DNA of 54,176 nucleotides from Veillonellaceae bacterium. Its GTDB lineage: Bacteria > Bacillota > Negativicutes > JAAYSF01. Below the pieces are notes generated by a model that had not been told where the DNA came from, did no database searches, and saw only the letters and a list, made by a program, of their open reading frames with translations. The translations under genes were made by a program, and so were the position numbers. This document shows positions 35,403-43,424 of this stretch, in pieces. The stretch covers positions 1 to 54,176 of the forward strand of contig JAAYSF010000075.1 of NCBI GenBank assembly GCA_012523975.1. Reading direction: 5' to 3'. The number at the start of each line of letters is the position of its first letter. Position 1 is the first letter of the stretch.

Positions 35403-35505
35403 TGTCCCATCGGTGTAGTGCTGCTAGAGCACCTGTACCACTTGGTCACAGTCCATACCGTTTGCAAGAATTGACATACCAGTATGCGGAACCCTAGATA
35501 CACTT
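35388..35505 (-). promoter_or_regulatory. ykkC-subtype-2 aptamer, probably PRPP riboswitch
   Basis: On the minus strand the element opens with CTAGGGTTCCG (35497-35487) and closes with GGGACAAAAGCCCGGG (35408-35393), the two conserved blocks of the ykkC RNA family. Subtype 2 members bind ppGpp or PRPP. The guanine-type aptamer immediately upstream and the downstream purine genes favour PRPP, because tandem guanine-PRPP riboswitches are known for purine genes. The ligand is inferred, not proven. Confidence 0.75.
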
Positions 35506-35508
35506 TCA

Positions 35509-35575
35509 CCCGTAGTCAGATAATTTACGGTTATCTGGTAGATACTCTTGAGCCTTATCCTCAATATTATACGAG
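35509..35575 (-). promoter_or_regulatory. Guanine-class purine riboswitch aptamer
   Basis: P1 pairs CTCGTA with TACGGG. L2 is GATAAGG, J2/3 contains GAGTATCTACC, L3 is CCGTAAA and the closing segment is CTGACTACGGG. The nucleotide equivalent to position 74 is C, which predicts guanine/hypoxanthine rather than adenine. L2 and J2/3 each differ by one base from the usual consensus. Confidence 0.9.
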
Positions 35576-35597
35576 CTTGTATGAACTTCATGTCTAC

Positions 35598-35627
35598 ATT
35601 TTATCAATACTTGTAAAAGCATGTCAA
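35598..35627 (-). promoter_or_regulatory. Promoter of the purine permease/pur transcript
   Basis: TTGACA (35627-35622), 18-base spacer, TAAAAT (35603-35598) on the minus strand, about 23 bases before the guanine aptamer. A PurBox-like TCCGAACGTTC (about 35661-35671) lies further upstream. The rest of 35628-35744 shows no gene. Confidence 0.7.
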
Positions 35628-35744
35628 TAAAAATATGAACTTTTTTATATTATTTTAGTTGAACGTTCGGATTTTTAATCAATAGGCCTGTGCGCCCTCG
35701 CTATTGCCAGCATAATCGGCTGCGATCAGACTGGACTTCGGCCT

Positions 35745-35791
35745 AAAAAAAAGAAAGGTTCTGCTGCCCGTATAGGCAGAGAAACCTTTCT
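35745..35791 (-). terminator. Terminator of guaA
   Basis: A long stem (35753-35769 with 35775-35790, one bulge) followed on the minus strand by nine T residues. Confidence 0.92.
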
Positions 35792-35795
35792 CTTG

Positions 35796-37334
35796 CTATT
35801 CCCATTCGATAGTGGATGGCGGTTTGGAGGTGATATCATAGACGATACGGTTAACATCTTTTACCTCATTTACAATACGCCGTGAAATTGTATCTAGGAC
35901 TTCATAAGGCAGACGAACCCAGTCGGCAGTCATGCCGTCTTCACTTTCAACTATTCTTAAACCGATAGTGTAAGCGTAGGTACGTTCATCCCCCATGACC
36001 CCAACGCTCTTCATGGCCGGCAGAATAGCAAAGGACTGCCAAACCTTACGGTAGAGACCCGCTATTTTAATTTCTTGATAGACAATCGAATCGGCTTCTC
36101 TAAGAATATCAAGCCGCTCCTTAGTGACTTCGCCGATGATACGAATTGCAAGACCGGGACCAGGGAACGGCTGCCGCCAGACAATATCTTCTGGCAGATT
36201 AATTTCCCGCGCAACTGCCCTAACTTCATCCTTAAACAAGTCTCTTAGAGGCTCAACTAATTTAAAGGTCATATCTTCAGGCAACCCGCCAACATTATGA
36301 TGGCTCTTAATTACAGCAGCTGTCTCAGTACCGCTCTCAATAACATCAGGATAAAGCGTGCCTTGAACTAAGAAATCAATTTCGCCGAGCTTGGCTGCTT
36401 CAGATTCAAAGACACGAATAAATTCTTCGCCGATAATTTTACGTTTTTGTTCAGGATCGGTTACACCGGCCATTCTATCCATAAATCTATCAACAGCATC
36501 GACGTAAACCAAATTCATATTAAAACCATCGCGGAAGGTTTTTACTACTTGTTCTGGTTCACCTTTGCGCAAGAAACCATGATTAACAAAAACACAGGTT
36601 AATTGGTCGCCTACAGCACGATGAACAAGCACAGCTGCAACTGATGAATCAATACCGCCGCTCAAAGCGCATAGCACCCGCTTATTACCGACTTGGTCGC
36701 GGATTTTTTGGATAGCTTGGTCTACAAAGGACCCCATATTCCAATCACCGCTGCAGCCGCAGATATTAAACAAGAAGTTGCGGAGAATTTTCAGTCCTTC
36801 GGGTGTATGTACAACCTCAGGATGGAACTGAACACCGTAAATCTTTTCATCATTATTAGACATTGCTGCTACCGGAGTGCTGTTAGTATGGCCAGTAACC
36901 TTAAATCCTTTGGGTGGTATTTCTATATAATCGCCATGACTCATCCAAACTTGAGTTTCAGGGCTGATTTGGGCCAATAGGTCTTCGGAACTATCAACGA
37001 AGAAGTTGGTATTGCCGTATTCGCGCGATTGCGCATGCGCCACCTTACCGCCCAACATATTAGCTGTAAGCTGCATGCCGTAGCAAATGCCCAAAATAGG
37101 AATTCCTAACTTGAATACTTTTTCATCGCATCTTGGGGCTCTTTCACTGTAAACGCTTGATGGGCCGCCTGAGAATATAATTCCTCTTGGTTGATAGTCG
37201 ACAATCTTATTGATAGCAATATTATAGGGCGCTATTTCGCAGTACACACCGCATTCACGGATACGGCGTGCAATCAACTGACTGTACTGTCCGCCGAAAT
37301 CCATTATCAGCACCATTTCTTTTTGGTTGGCCAT
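35796..37334 (-). CDS. guaA: GMP synthase (glutamine-hydrolysing)
   Basis: GuaA (512 aa) converts XMP to GMP. The N-terminal glutaminase has [11 protein letters not shown] with the nucleophile and [10 protein letters not shown] with the His-Glu pair. The ATP pyrophosphatase domain has the P-loop [14 protein letters not shown], and the C-terminal dimerisation domain ends in [13 protein letters not shown]. Length is normal. Start ATG follows AAGGAGG. A strong terminator isolates it from the purine permease operon; whether it shares the mqn transcript upstream (57-base gap) is unclear. Confidence 0.98.
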   Translation of the reverse strand: MANQKEMVLIMDFGGQYSQLIARRIRECGVYCEIAPYNIAINKIVDYQPRGIIFSGGPSSVYSERAPRCDEKVFKLGIPILGICYGMQLTANMLGGKVAHAQSREYGNTNFFVDSSEDLLAQISPETQVWMSHGDYIEIPPKGFKVTGHTNSTPVAAMSNNDEKIYGVQFHPEVVHTPEGLKILRNFLFNICGCSGDWNMGSFVDQAIQKIRDQVGNKRVLCALSGGIDSSVAAVLVHRAVGDQLTCVFVNHGFLRKGEPEQVVKTFRDGFNMNLVYVDAVDRFMDRMAGVTDPEQKRKIIGEEFIRVFESEAAKLGEIDFLVQGTLYPDVIESGTETAAVIKSHHNVGGLPEDMTFKLVEPLRDLFKDEVRAVAREINLPEDIVWRQPFPGPGLAIRIIGEVTKERLDILREADSIVYQEIKIAGLYRKVWQSFAILPAMKSVGVMGDERTYAYTIGLRIVESEDGMTADWVRLPYEVLDTISRRIVNEVKDVNRIVYDITSKPPSTIEWE

Positions 37335-37390
37335 TAAGTGTTTCCTCCTTAAACCATGTCAAATATTAGTTAAAAATGTACCACATAATT

Positions 37391-38215
37391 CTACTTGTTG
37401 TAAATACCCTTGAGTAGTGTTTCTTTGCGAAGGTCACGGCACTCACATTGACCTTGGGCTGAAAGTTTTCTGATAGTATCAAGTATAATCCGGCTAATCA
37501 TCGGCGCATCGTTATAGAAAATATCATGCAGATCTTGGTGCGACCAATCTTTAACAACGCCCTCACCATAGTTTACAACAAAATACAATCCCGCATAACA
37601 AGCGCCAATTTCTCTCGCCAAATAAACCTCAGGGCACAAACTTTGCCCGACAATATCTGCATGGCCGCGCATCATGCTGACTTCGGCCGGGCTTTCAAAA
37701 TGCCGGCCGTCAGTTACAGCGTATACACCGCGGGAAAAAATTCGGCCGTCAAAATGTTCCTTAGTTGTATCGAGGAGCGTTTTTCGCATTTCCGGACATA
37801 ACGCGTCACGCATCACTAACAAATATCTTCCCTCTAAACCGACATCTTTACGCACAGATAAATCGAGATAGTCACTTGGAATAATAAAATCACGCGGATC
37901 AAGCAGGTGATTAACTGAACCCACACCGCCTTCGCTGATTATGCGTTTTACACCGGCTTCTCTCAACGCCCAAAAAATCTGCCGCGAAGCATCAGCCCTG
38001 CTTACACCGCTACGCCAGCCGTGCATTTTACAAGTCAGCACCTGCTTACCGTCAACGCTAAAGAGACGAAATGCCGGACTAAGTCCATAAGGTGTTTCAA
38101 ACTCCAAGTCATCTGCAAGAATTTTCACACCTTCATCTTGTGCGCCAAGTGGAAAATCGCTTGATAATGTACCAGAGCCGCCAATGACGGCAAATTCGGT
38201 ATTTAGTAAATTCAT
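37391..38215 (-). CDS. MTA-phosphorylase-like nucleoside phosphorylase
   Basis: A 274-aa purine nucleoside phosphorylase of the MtnP/PNP-2 family. Landmarks are VIGGSGTLSSDFP (phosphate loop), TCKMHGW in place of the usual His-rich block, SEGGVGSVNHLL, VTDGRHFESPAEVSMM, the purine-site area VGQSLCPEVYLAREIG and YFVVNYGEGVV. It lies 34 bases after mqnC in the menaquinone gene group. The futalosine pathway needs a step that removes adenine from aminofutalosine, normally by MqnB or MTA/SAH nucleosidase. This enzyme is a candidate by position, but ordinary methylthioadenosine salvage is equally possible. Confidence 0.82.
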   Translation of the reverse strand: MNLLNTEFAVIGGSGTLSSDFPLGAQDEGVKILADDLEFETPYGLSPAFRLFSVDGKQVLTCKMHGWRSGVSRADASRQIFWALREAGVKRIISEGGVGSVNHLLDPRDFIIPSDYLDLSVRKDVGLEGRYLLVMRDALCPEMRKTLLDTTKEHFDGRIFSRGVYAVTDGRHFESPAEVSMMRGHADIVGQSLCPEVYLAREIGACYAGLYFVVNYGEGVVKDWSHQDLHDIFYNDAPMISRIILDTIRKLSAQGQCECRDLRKETLLKGIYNK

Positions 38216-38249
38216 TCCCTTACCTCACTTCCTGATTGCAGTAACCCAC

Positions 38250-39281
38250 TTAATCAAACCGCTTAATTATGTTGTATTCGGTATCACGCTGAGCAGGAAT
38301 TCGCCCTGCTGCCCGAATCATATTGACCATTCTTTCGATTGACATGTTGTATGAAGTTCCCGCCGCTTTAACGACATTTTCTTCAAGCATAATACTGCCA
38401 AGGTCATTCGCGCCAAAGGCCAGCGTCAACTGGCCGATATTCTGGCCCTGGGTAACCCATGACCCTTGAACATGGCTGAAGTTATTTAAGTATATCCGAG
38501 CAACAGCCAACGTTTTTAAGTAATCCCAAGAGGAAACCTTTCCGCCCCCTAAAACGGTATTGCCGGGTTGGAACGACCACATTATAAAAGCCCGAAAGCC
38601 GCCCGTTTTTTGCTGTAAAGCCCGTACCTTTTCCATATGTTCAATCCGCTGAACGTATGTTTCCCCCATGCCGATAACCATTGTTGCCGTAGTTTCCAGA
38701 CCGACATCATGAGCCGCTTCCATAACTTCTAACCAACTGCCGGCACTGATTTTCTTGGGACTAACCCGTTGTCTCACCTCATCAACTAGTATCTCAGCCC
38801 CACCGCCCGGCAGCGAATCAAGTCCGGCTGATTTTAGACGATACAGCGTTTCTTTTATCGATAAGCTGCTTTTATGTGCCATGTGGACAATTTCAGCCGG
38901 CGAGAAGGAATGAATGGTTATATTAAAAGCCTTCTTAATTGTCTGCAGTAGTCCAAGATAGTAATCTAACCCTAAATCTGGATGCAGACCGCCTTGCAGC
39001 ATAATTTGGGTACCGCCAGCATCGACTGTTTCCTGGATTTTTTCCATTATCACATTCTGCGGCAAAAGGTACGCGTCACTGTGTTCCTTGGAGCGGTAAA
39101 AGGCGCAGAAACGACACTCATTAGTACATACATTAGTGTAGTTTATATTACGGTCAATAACAAAGGTTACGATATTGCTGGGATGAAATTGCTCCCGAAC
39201 TGCATTTGCCTGCCGGCCTAGTTCTAGAATATCGGCGTCAGTCAGCATGGCTACCGCATCGGCCTGGTTTAAAACCCTCAT
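38250..39281 (-). CDS. mqnC: Cyclic dehypoxanthinyl futalosine synthase
   Basis: A radical SAM enzyme (343 aa) that forms the spiro ring of the menaquinone precursor. The 4Fe-4S site is CTNECRFC with FYRSK following. Other MqnC blocks: MLQGGLHPDLGLDYY, HSFSPAEIVHMA, LDSLPGGGAEILVDEVR and LAFGANDLGSIMLEENVV. Its ATG overlaps the mqnA stop by four bases. Confidence 0.95.
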   Translation of the reverse strand: MRVLNQADAVAMLTDADILELGRQANAVREQFHPSNIVTFVIDRNINYTNVCTNECRFCAFYRSKEHSDAYLLPQNVIMEKIQETVDAGGTQIMLQGGLHPDLGLDYYLGLLQTIKKAFNITIHSFSPAEIVHMAHKSSLSIKETLYRLKSAGLDSLPGGGAEILVDEVRQRVSPKKISAGSWLEVMEAAHDVGLETTATMVIGMGETYVQRIEHMEKVRALQQKTGGFRAFIMWSFQPGNTVLGGGKVSSWDYLKTLAVARIYLNNFSHVQGSWVTQGQNIGQLTLAFGANDLGSIMLEENVVKAAGTSYNMSIERMVNMIRAAGRIPAQRDTEYNIIKRFD

Positions 39282-40117
39282 TTTACTACCTCCGCGAACT
39301 CAAGGTCAGGAACATCCTCAATCAGCCCTAACTCATGACCCAATTGGTAAAAAGTAAGCAGTCCCTGCCAGTGGGCTGGGGTAAATTGATAATTTAACAA
39401 CCCTATATAGTGCGTAATTTGCTGAGTTGTAAAGGGAACCTTGCCAATTTGAGTTGCCGCGGCATCATTAAGATGCTTTAGACCGTAAGCAAAACCTCTG
39501 GTGACACTTTCGTATAGCGTATGTACATGATTTGGATAGTCTGCTGCAAATCTGCGGTCTATCACCCACAATGCATATACCATTCTAAGTCCGGTCAGCT
39601 TCTTCCATTCAGCACCTATGTCATAATAGTAATACTCATCATGACGATTATGATAGTTATAAAGCGCTTCATCACCAATAAATAGTACAGCATCAGCTTC
39701 TTCAAGCACACCAGCCTCGAGCGATATACCGCTGATAAAATACTCAGGCGATGCCTTATAGGCATTATGTAATATTATTTTAAGCAGGCAGTGTGAAGTC
39801 GCCGACTTGGCTGTTAAAGCGATTCGGGCATCTTTTAATTGATCAATGGGCCTTTTTGCTACCAATAAAATACTCTCAAGTGCTCCATTTGCGCTAATCG
39901 AAACATCGGGCAAGATCAATAATCTTTCGCAGTTTCGGGCGTAAACTATCGATGAAACCGAACTTGCGTCTAACAGTCCGGCAATCATTTGCTCGTTAAG
40001 TCTAGCCGGAATATTTCGCTCTACAGTAAGCCCTTGTCCAAAACCACCGTGAGTTAAACCATAGGTTAAGGGCAAGCAATTAATAAAGTTTATATGACCC
40101 AAACGTGGTTCTTTCAT
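39278..40117 (-). CDS. mqnA: Chorismate dehydratase
   Basis: MqnA (279 aa) converts chorismate to 3-enolpyruvyl-benzoate, the first futalosine-pathway step. It has the periplasmic-binding-like fold with LGHINFINCLPLTYGL at the N terminus, DASSVSSIVYA, TAKSATSHCLL, LFIGDEALYN and ALWVIDRRFAADYP. An ATG at 40123 directly abuts GGGGGG; ATG 40117 has a proper six-base spacing and is chosen. Confidence 0.94.
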   Translation of the reverse strand: MKEPRLGHINFINCLPLTYGLTHGGFGQGLTVERNIPARLNEQMIAGLLDASSVSSIVYARNCERLLILPDVSISANGALESILLVAKRPIDQLKDARIALTAKSATSHCLLKIILHNAYKASPEYFISGISLEAGVLEEADAVLFIGDEALYNYHNRHDEYYYYDIGAEWKKLTGLRMVYALWVIDRRFAADYPNHVHTLYESVTRGFAYGLKHLNDAAATQIGKVPFTTQQITHYIGLLNYQFTPAHWQGLLTFYQLGHELGLIEDVPDLEFAEVVK

Positions 40118-40128
40118 TGCCATCCCCC

Positions 40129-41214
40129 CTAACCCAAGGTACCGATCGGTTTATAGAATGTATCACGCTCGACCGGCCGATAACCAGTCTCACTGATTAA
40201 CTTAACTATCTCAGCTTTAGTAATTCCCTTTTTGGTCTTAGCCCCAGCGGCATGAATGATTTTTTCTTCAACAACAGTACCGTCCAAATCGTCAGCACCA
40301 AAGGCCAAGGACATTTGCGCAATAGGTAAGGTCAGCATCATCCAGAAAGCTTTAATGTGATCAACATTATCCAAAACCAACCGCGCTAAGGCAATCATTT
40401 TCAAATCTTCCCAAGATGAAACTCTGGTTAAATCAGAAAAACCAGTATTAGCCGGATGAAAAGGAAACGCTACAAAAGCCTGGAAACCTTGCGTTTGATC
40501 TTGTATTTCGCGCAGGGTCAGCAGGTGCTTGATCCGATGTTCGATAGTCTCAACATGCCCGTAAAGCATTGTGGCATTCGTCGGAATACCAAGTTCGTGG
40601 GCCGTTGTGATAACCTCAATCCATTCCTTGGTTGTTGCTTTATTAGGGCAAATTATCTTCCGAATATTATCGTCAAGGATTTCTGCGCCACCGCCAGGCA
40701 GCGAATCTAAACCCGCATCTTTAAGTTGCTGCAGAACTTGACGAAAATCAAGCCCGGCTTTTTGGGCAAAATGAACTATCTCTACCGGGGTAAATGCTTT
40801 CAGGTGAATATTCGGCAGCAGTCCTTTAACAGTCGCTACAATATCAAGGTAATAGTCAAAAGGCTTGTCCGGATGCAGGGCGCTGACCATGTGAATCTCG
40901 GCTAAGTCCGGCGTGTCGGCAGCTGTCTGCTGAACTATGCGCACAACATCCGCCTTTTCTAAAGTAAAAGCTCCTTTGCTGTCGGCATCGCAGCCAAATG
41001 CGCATAACGGACAGCGTGAACCACAGATGTTCGTCAGATTAATATGACGGTTAACATTGTAATATACAGACTTCCCGCTCTTATGTTCTTTAACGCTGCG
41101 AGCGAGACTGGCTAATTCTAATAAGTCATTTGCTTGATAAAGCGCCAGCGCCTCAGCAAAGTCCAATCGCCCATGGTTCCTGATTTTTTGTTTCGCAGAT
41201 GCAATAATATCCAT
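40129..41214 (-). CDS. mqnE: Aminofutalosine synthase
   Basis: MqnE (361 aa) is a radical SAM enzyme joining enolpyruvyl-benzoate and SAM-derived adenosyl. The cluster motif is CGSRCPLCAFGC. Other blocks: YYNVNRHINLTNIC, MVSALHPDKPFDYYL, KAFTPVEIVHFA, LDSLPGGGAEILDDNIR and LAFGADDLDGTVVEEKI. First gene of mqnE-mqnA-mqnC. mqnD is absent from the window. AAGGTGG precedes the ATG. Confidence 0.96.
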   Translation of the reverse strand: MDIIASAKQKIRNHGRLDFAEALALYQANDLLELASLARSVKEHKSGKSVYYNVNRHINLTNICGSRCPLCAFGCDADSKGAFTLEKADVVRIVQQTAADTPDLAEIHMVSALHPDKPFDYYLDIVATVKGLLPNIHLKAFTPVEIVHFAQKAGLDFRQVLQQLKDAGLDSLPGGGAEILDDNIRKIICPNKATTKEWIEVITTAHELGIPTNATMLYGHVETIEHRIKHLLTLREIQDQTQGFQAFVAFPFHPANTGFSDLTRVSSWEDLKMIALARLVLDNVDHIKAFWMMLTLPIAQMSLAFGADDLDGTVVEEKIIHAAGAKTKKGITKAEIVKLISETGYRPVERDTFYKPIGTLG

Positions 41215-41493
41215 ACTTTAGCCACCTTATAACAATATAACGTGCATAACCCAGCGGCCTAGCTGCAAGTATTACGCTGTTAGGCTTGTCGAAATTTATT
41301 CTTTTTATGCCACAAGGGTAAATTTACAAGTTATATTCGAGTTAATCTATTTAATTTCGCGTTTATAGTAAAAATCCCCTGCCTAAAACAACGAATAATA
41401 TATTCCTTAGAAAACCCGGCTTGCGACGAGCTTTAACGAAAGCACAATCCGCAGTTGTAGCGATATCGCTACAACTTATATATAAATTCTGGT
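41215..41493. other. Gene-free interval upstream of mqnE
   Basis: About 280 bases without a convincing reading frame. It should hold the mqnE promoter, but no clear -35/-10 pair is visible. The main structure is a perfect 24-bp palindrome at 41453-41476. Confidence 0.6.
41453..41476. repeat. 24-bp perfect palindrome
   Basis: AGTTGTAGCGAT followed directly by its reverse complement. It lies between mqnE and the PdaB-like gene terminator, about 240 bases upstream of the mqnE start. Length and symmetry suggest a dimeric regulator site; the protein is unknown. Confidence 0.7.
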
Positions 41494-41530
41494 AAATAAA
41501 AAGGATTGTTCGGTTATACCGTACAATCCT
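41494..41530 (-). terminator. Terminator of the PdaB-like gene
   Basis: AGGATTGT pairs with ACAATCCT (41502-41530), with an inner CGGT/ACCG stem, followed on the minus strand by TTTTTTATTT. Confidence 0.88.
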
Positions 41531-41545
41531 ACCAACCTATTATAC

Positions 41546-42286
41546 TTAATGGCGTTGAACACCTTTTTCAGCATAATTTGTCATTAACTCGCCGACAGTC
41601 ACTATTTGATAGCCTTCAGCTTTAATCTTCTGCAGCAGAATCGGTAGCGCATCGGCTGTCTGCACCGGTGTATCCGATGCATGCATTAAAATAATTGCTC
41701 CAGGCTTTAGTCGTTTCATAACTCTTTCAACAATAACATCGCGTCCCGGGTTTTTCCAATCCAGTGAATCAACATTCCAAATAATTGTTTTATATCCTAA
41801 TTCATCAGCCACTTTTAATGACTGCTTGCTATAGTGACCGTTAGGCGGTCTGATTAGGGTAGCATCGACGCCAGTAACTTCCTTAATCAGGTTATGAGCT
41901 TTCTGCATGTCCTCACGAACCCATTCGGCCGACATATCACCATAGTTTTCATGTCGATAGCCATGGCTTCCAATTTGATGTCCATCTGCAACCATTCGTT
42001 TAGCTACTTCAGGATACTTCTGCGACCATGGCCCCATGATGAAGAAAGTTACCTTAACATCATTTTGTTTTAACGTATCCAATATGGACGGCGTAAATTT
42101 ATTCCCCCAAGAATGGTCAAACGTCAGCGCAACAACTTTTTGATCGGTACGTGTTCCAGCAATGGCTATCGGGCCGGTATCAATCATATCCGCTACTTGG
42201 ACATAAAGAGTACCAATTGCAAATAACCCGATAATACTGTAAAAAATATGACGATGATAGAAAAAGCGCCGTAAATTTATTATCAT
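41546..42286 (-). CDS. PdaB-like polysaccharide deacetylase
   Basis: A 246-aa NodB-homology protein with an N-terminal membrane helix (about residues 13-31, HIFYSIIGLFAIGTLYVQV). Motif 1 reads TFDHSWG instead of the usual TFDD, motif 2 is SHGYRH, motif 3 RPPNGHY, and LMHASD is the C-terminal histidine motif. The FDxSWG form resembles the sporulation deacetylase PdaB. Replacement of the second Asp may weaken metal binding. An ORF runs upstream, but AAGGGGG fixes ATG 42286. That ribosome-binding site lies in the 3' arm of a long hairpin (42294-42365). Confidence 0.85.
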   Translation of the reverse strand: MIINLRRFFYHRHIFYSIIGLFAIGTLYVQVADMIDTGPIAIAGTRTDQKVVALTFDHSWGNKFTPSILDTLKQNDVKVTFFIMGPWSQKYPEVAKRMVADGHQIGSHGYRHENYGDMSAEWVREDMQKAHNLIKEVTGVDATLIRPPNGHYSKQSLKVADELGYKTIIWNVDSLDWKNPGRDVIVERVMKRLKPGAIILMHASDTPVQTADALPILLQKIKAEGYQIVTVGELMTNYAEKGVQRH

Positions 42287-42293
42287 ATAAAAA

Positions 42294-42365
42294 CCCCCTT
42301 CCGCATAAATCCCGTTCCGGAATCGCCAGAGCCGGGTATCCACTAGTATCTATGCAGAAGGGGGG
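42294..42365 (-). promoter_or_regulatory. Hairpin covering the RBS of the PdaB-like gene
   Basis: On the minus strand CCCCCTTCTGCATA (42365-42352) pairs with TATGCGGAAGGGGG (42307-42294), 14 pairs with one G-U. The 3' arm contains the Shine-Dalgarno and is followed by TTTTTAT and the ATG. It can act as a terminator of the upstream gene or as a translational block. Confidence 0.65.
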
Positions 42366-42369
42366 CAGT

Positions 42370-43008
42370 TTATGAAAGCCAACGAATATATGGATAGTTT
42401 TTCATGACATAGATTATCAGCTTGTCTGAGATAGAATAGGCAAGCCGCAACGTTAGAATCAAGGTTAAGGCCGTAATCCACCAGATTAACTCACTTTGTC
42501 GGATATAGGTAGGTATTAATAAGCCTGCGATAAGCATGATTGTGACAAACGATACCGACAATGGAATCACGGTTTGTACAACCCCAAACCCTAATCTGGT
42601 ATATAACTTGCTAGAAAAGGGCAACTTTTTGGCCTGGAACAATTCCCGCAAACTCTTATACTTTGCTTCTCCCCAAGCCTCATCATCGGTGCTTACAGCT
42701 AGAATACCCCCTGCCGGGTTAAAATTCCTAAAGACAATACCTATTACGCCTTTACCAGCAATTTCTACCATAATATTAATGCTATCAATCCGCGGAAGGG
42801 ATTCAAGTAATTCAAGCAATTCATTCCAATCGGTAATTTCCTGCTCAGGGCGGTTTTCCTGCCTACCTAACATATCGCCGCCTGTTCCGACTTTCGCCAC
42901 CCAAGCAAATTCTCCGTCTGCCGCGATATTGTCCCATAATTCATTCATAAAAGCCTTGTCCAAGGTTAAGGATGGTAATGGTCCTCGTTTTACTATATCA
43001 TTTGCCAA
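42370..43008 (-). CDS. Hypothetical protein with two C-terminal membrane helices
   Basis: A 212-aa protein that I do not recognise. Residues 1-140 are soluble, mixed alpha/beta by appearance, with no catalytic signature. Two hydrophobic segments follow near the C terminus: VVQTVIPLSVSFVTIMLIAG and ELIWWITALTLILTLRLAY. The tail after them is short. It lies upstream of the PdaB-like gene and its transcript probably meets the hairpin at 42294-42365. Confidence 0.6.
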   Translation of the reverse strand: MANDIVKRGPLPSLTLDKAFMNELWDNIAADGEFAWVAKVGTGGDMLGRQENRPEQEITDWNELLELLESLPRIDSINIMVEIAGKGVIGIVFRNFNPAGGILAVSTDDEAWGEAKYKSLRELFQAKKLPFSSKLYTRLGFGVVQTVIPLSVSFVTIMLIAGLLIPTYIRQSELIWWITALTLILTLRLAYSISDKLIIYVMKNYPYIRWLS

Positions 43009-43059
43009 ATTTCTATCCCCCTAATAACTTATATAATATGCCATAAAACAACCAAATTT

Positions 43060-43100
43060 CAAAAAAAAAACAACCCTTCTTATATTATAGAAGGGGTTTC
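43060..43100 (-). terminator. Terminator of the small-gene cluster
   Basis: AACCCTTCT pairs with AGAAGGGGTT (one bulge); on the minus strand it is followed by GTTTTTTTTTT. Confidence 0.88.
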
Positions 43101-43138
43101 GAAAAAAATCTAGTCTATTTGATGCTGTGGAGTTCAAG

Positions 43139-43222
43139 TTATTCATTTTTAGGAAGCGAACGCACTAAATAAAATAGCGTTGCCACACTAGCGATAATTA
43201 TAAAATATAAAAAATACTGCAT
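43139..43222 (-). CDS. 27-aa single-helix membrane peptide
   Basis: A short frame encoding MQYFLYFIIIASVATLFYLV then RSLPKNE: one membrane helix with a positive, polar C-terminal tail. AAGGGGG is about 10 bases upstream of the ATG and a strong terminator follows. No homologue is recognised; expression is not proven. Confidence 0.45.
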   Translation of the reverse strand: MQYFLYFIIIASVATLFYLVRSLPKNE

Positions 43223-43262
43223 TTCTATTTGGCCCCCTTAAATTATCAGTTTAATAAACATT

Positions 43263-43424
43263 TCAATGTATATTCTTTGATTTTATAAGAATAGAACTAT
43301 CTGCTGCCGCCTCTACTTGGTCAAGCTCTTTCCCTAATGCTTCGACCAGCATACTGATTTGATCATCACTACCCTCAGAAAAGTACTTTTGTATTAATTC
43401 TCTTAGGATGGTTTTTTCAATCAT
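43263..43424 (-). CDS. Small Spo0E-like protein (tentative)
   Basis: A 53-aa frame starting MIEKTILRELIQKYFSEGSD, preceded by TTGAGGTGATCAA. It is a charged helical sequence. The segment MLVEALGKELDQV resembles the (S/G)xxLD signature of Spo0E-family Spo0A phosphatases, which are short two-helix proteins of similar size. The match is partial, so the family call is uncertain. A TATAAT at 43457-43462 (minus) could be its -10. Confidence 0.5.
   Translation of the reverse strand: MIEKTILRELIQKYFSEGSDDQISMLVEALGKELDQVEAAADSSILIKSKNIH

Noticed and set aside
35288-35509. 73-codon frame in the purine leader
   Set aside because: It lies wholly within the riboswitch and terminator structures and has no family resemblance.
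41287-41293. Spo0A box TGTCGAA upstream of mqnE
   Set aside because: A 7-base match is expected many times in 54 kb by chance and there is no promoter context.
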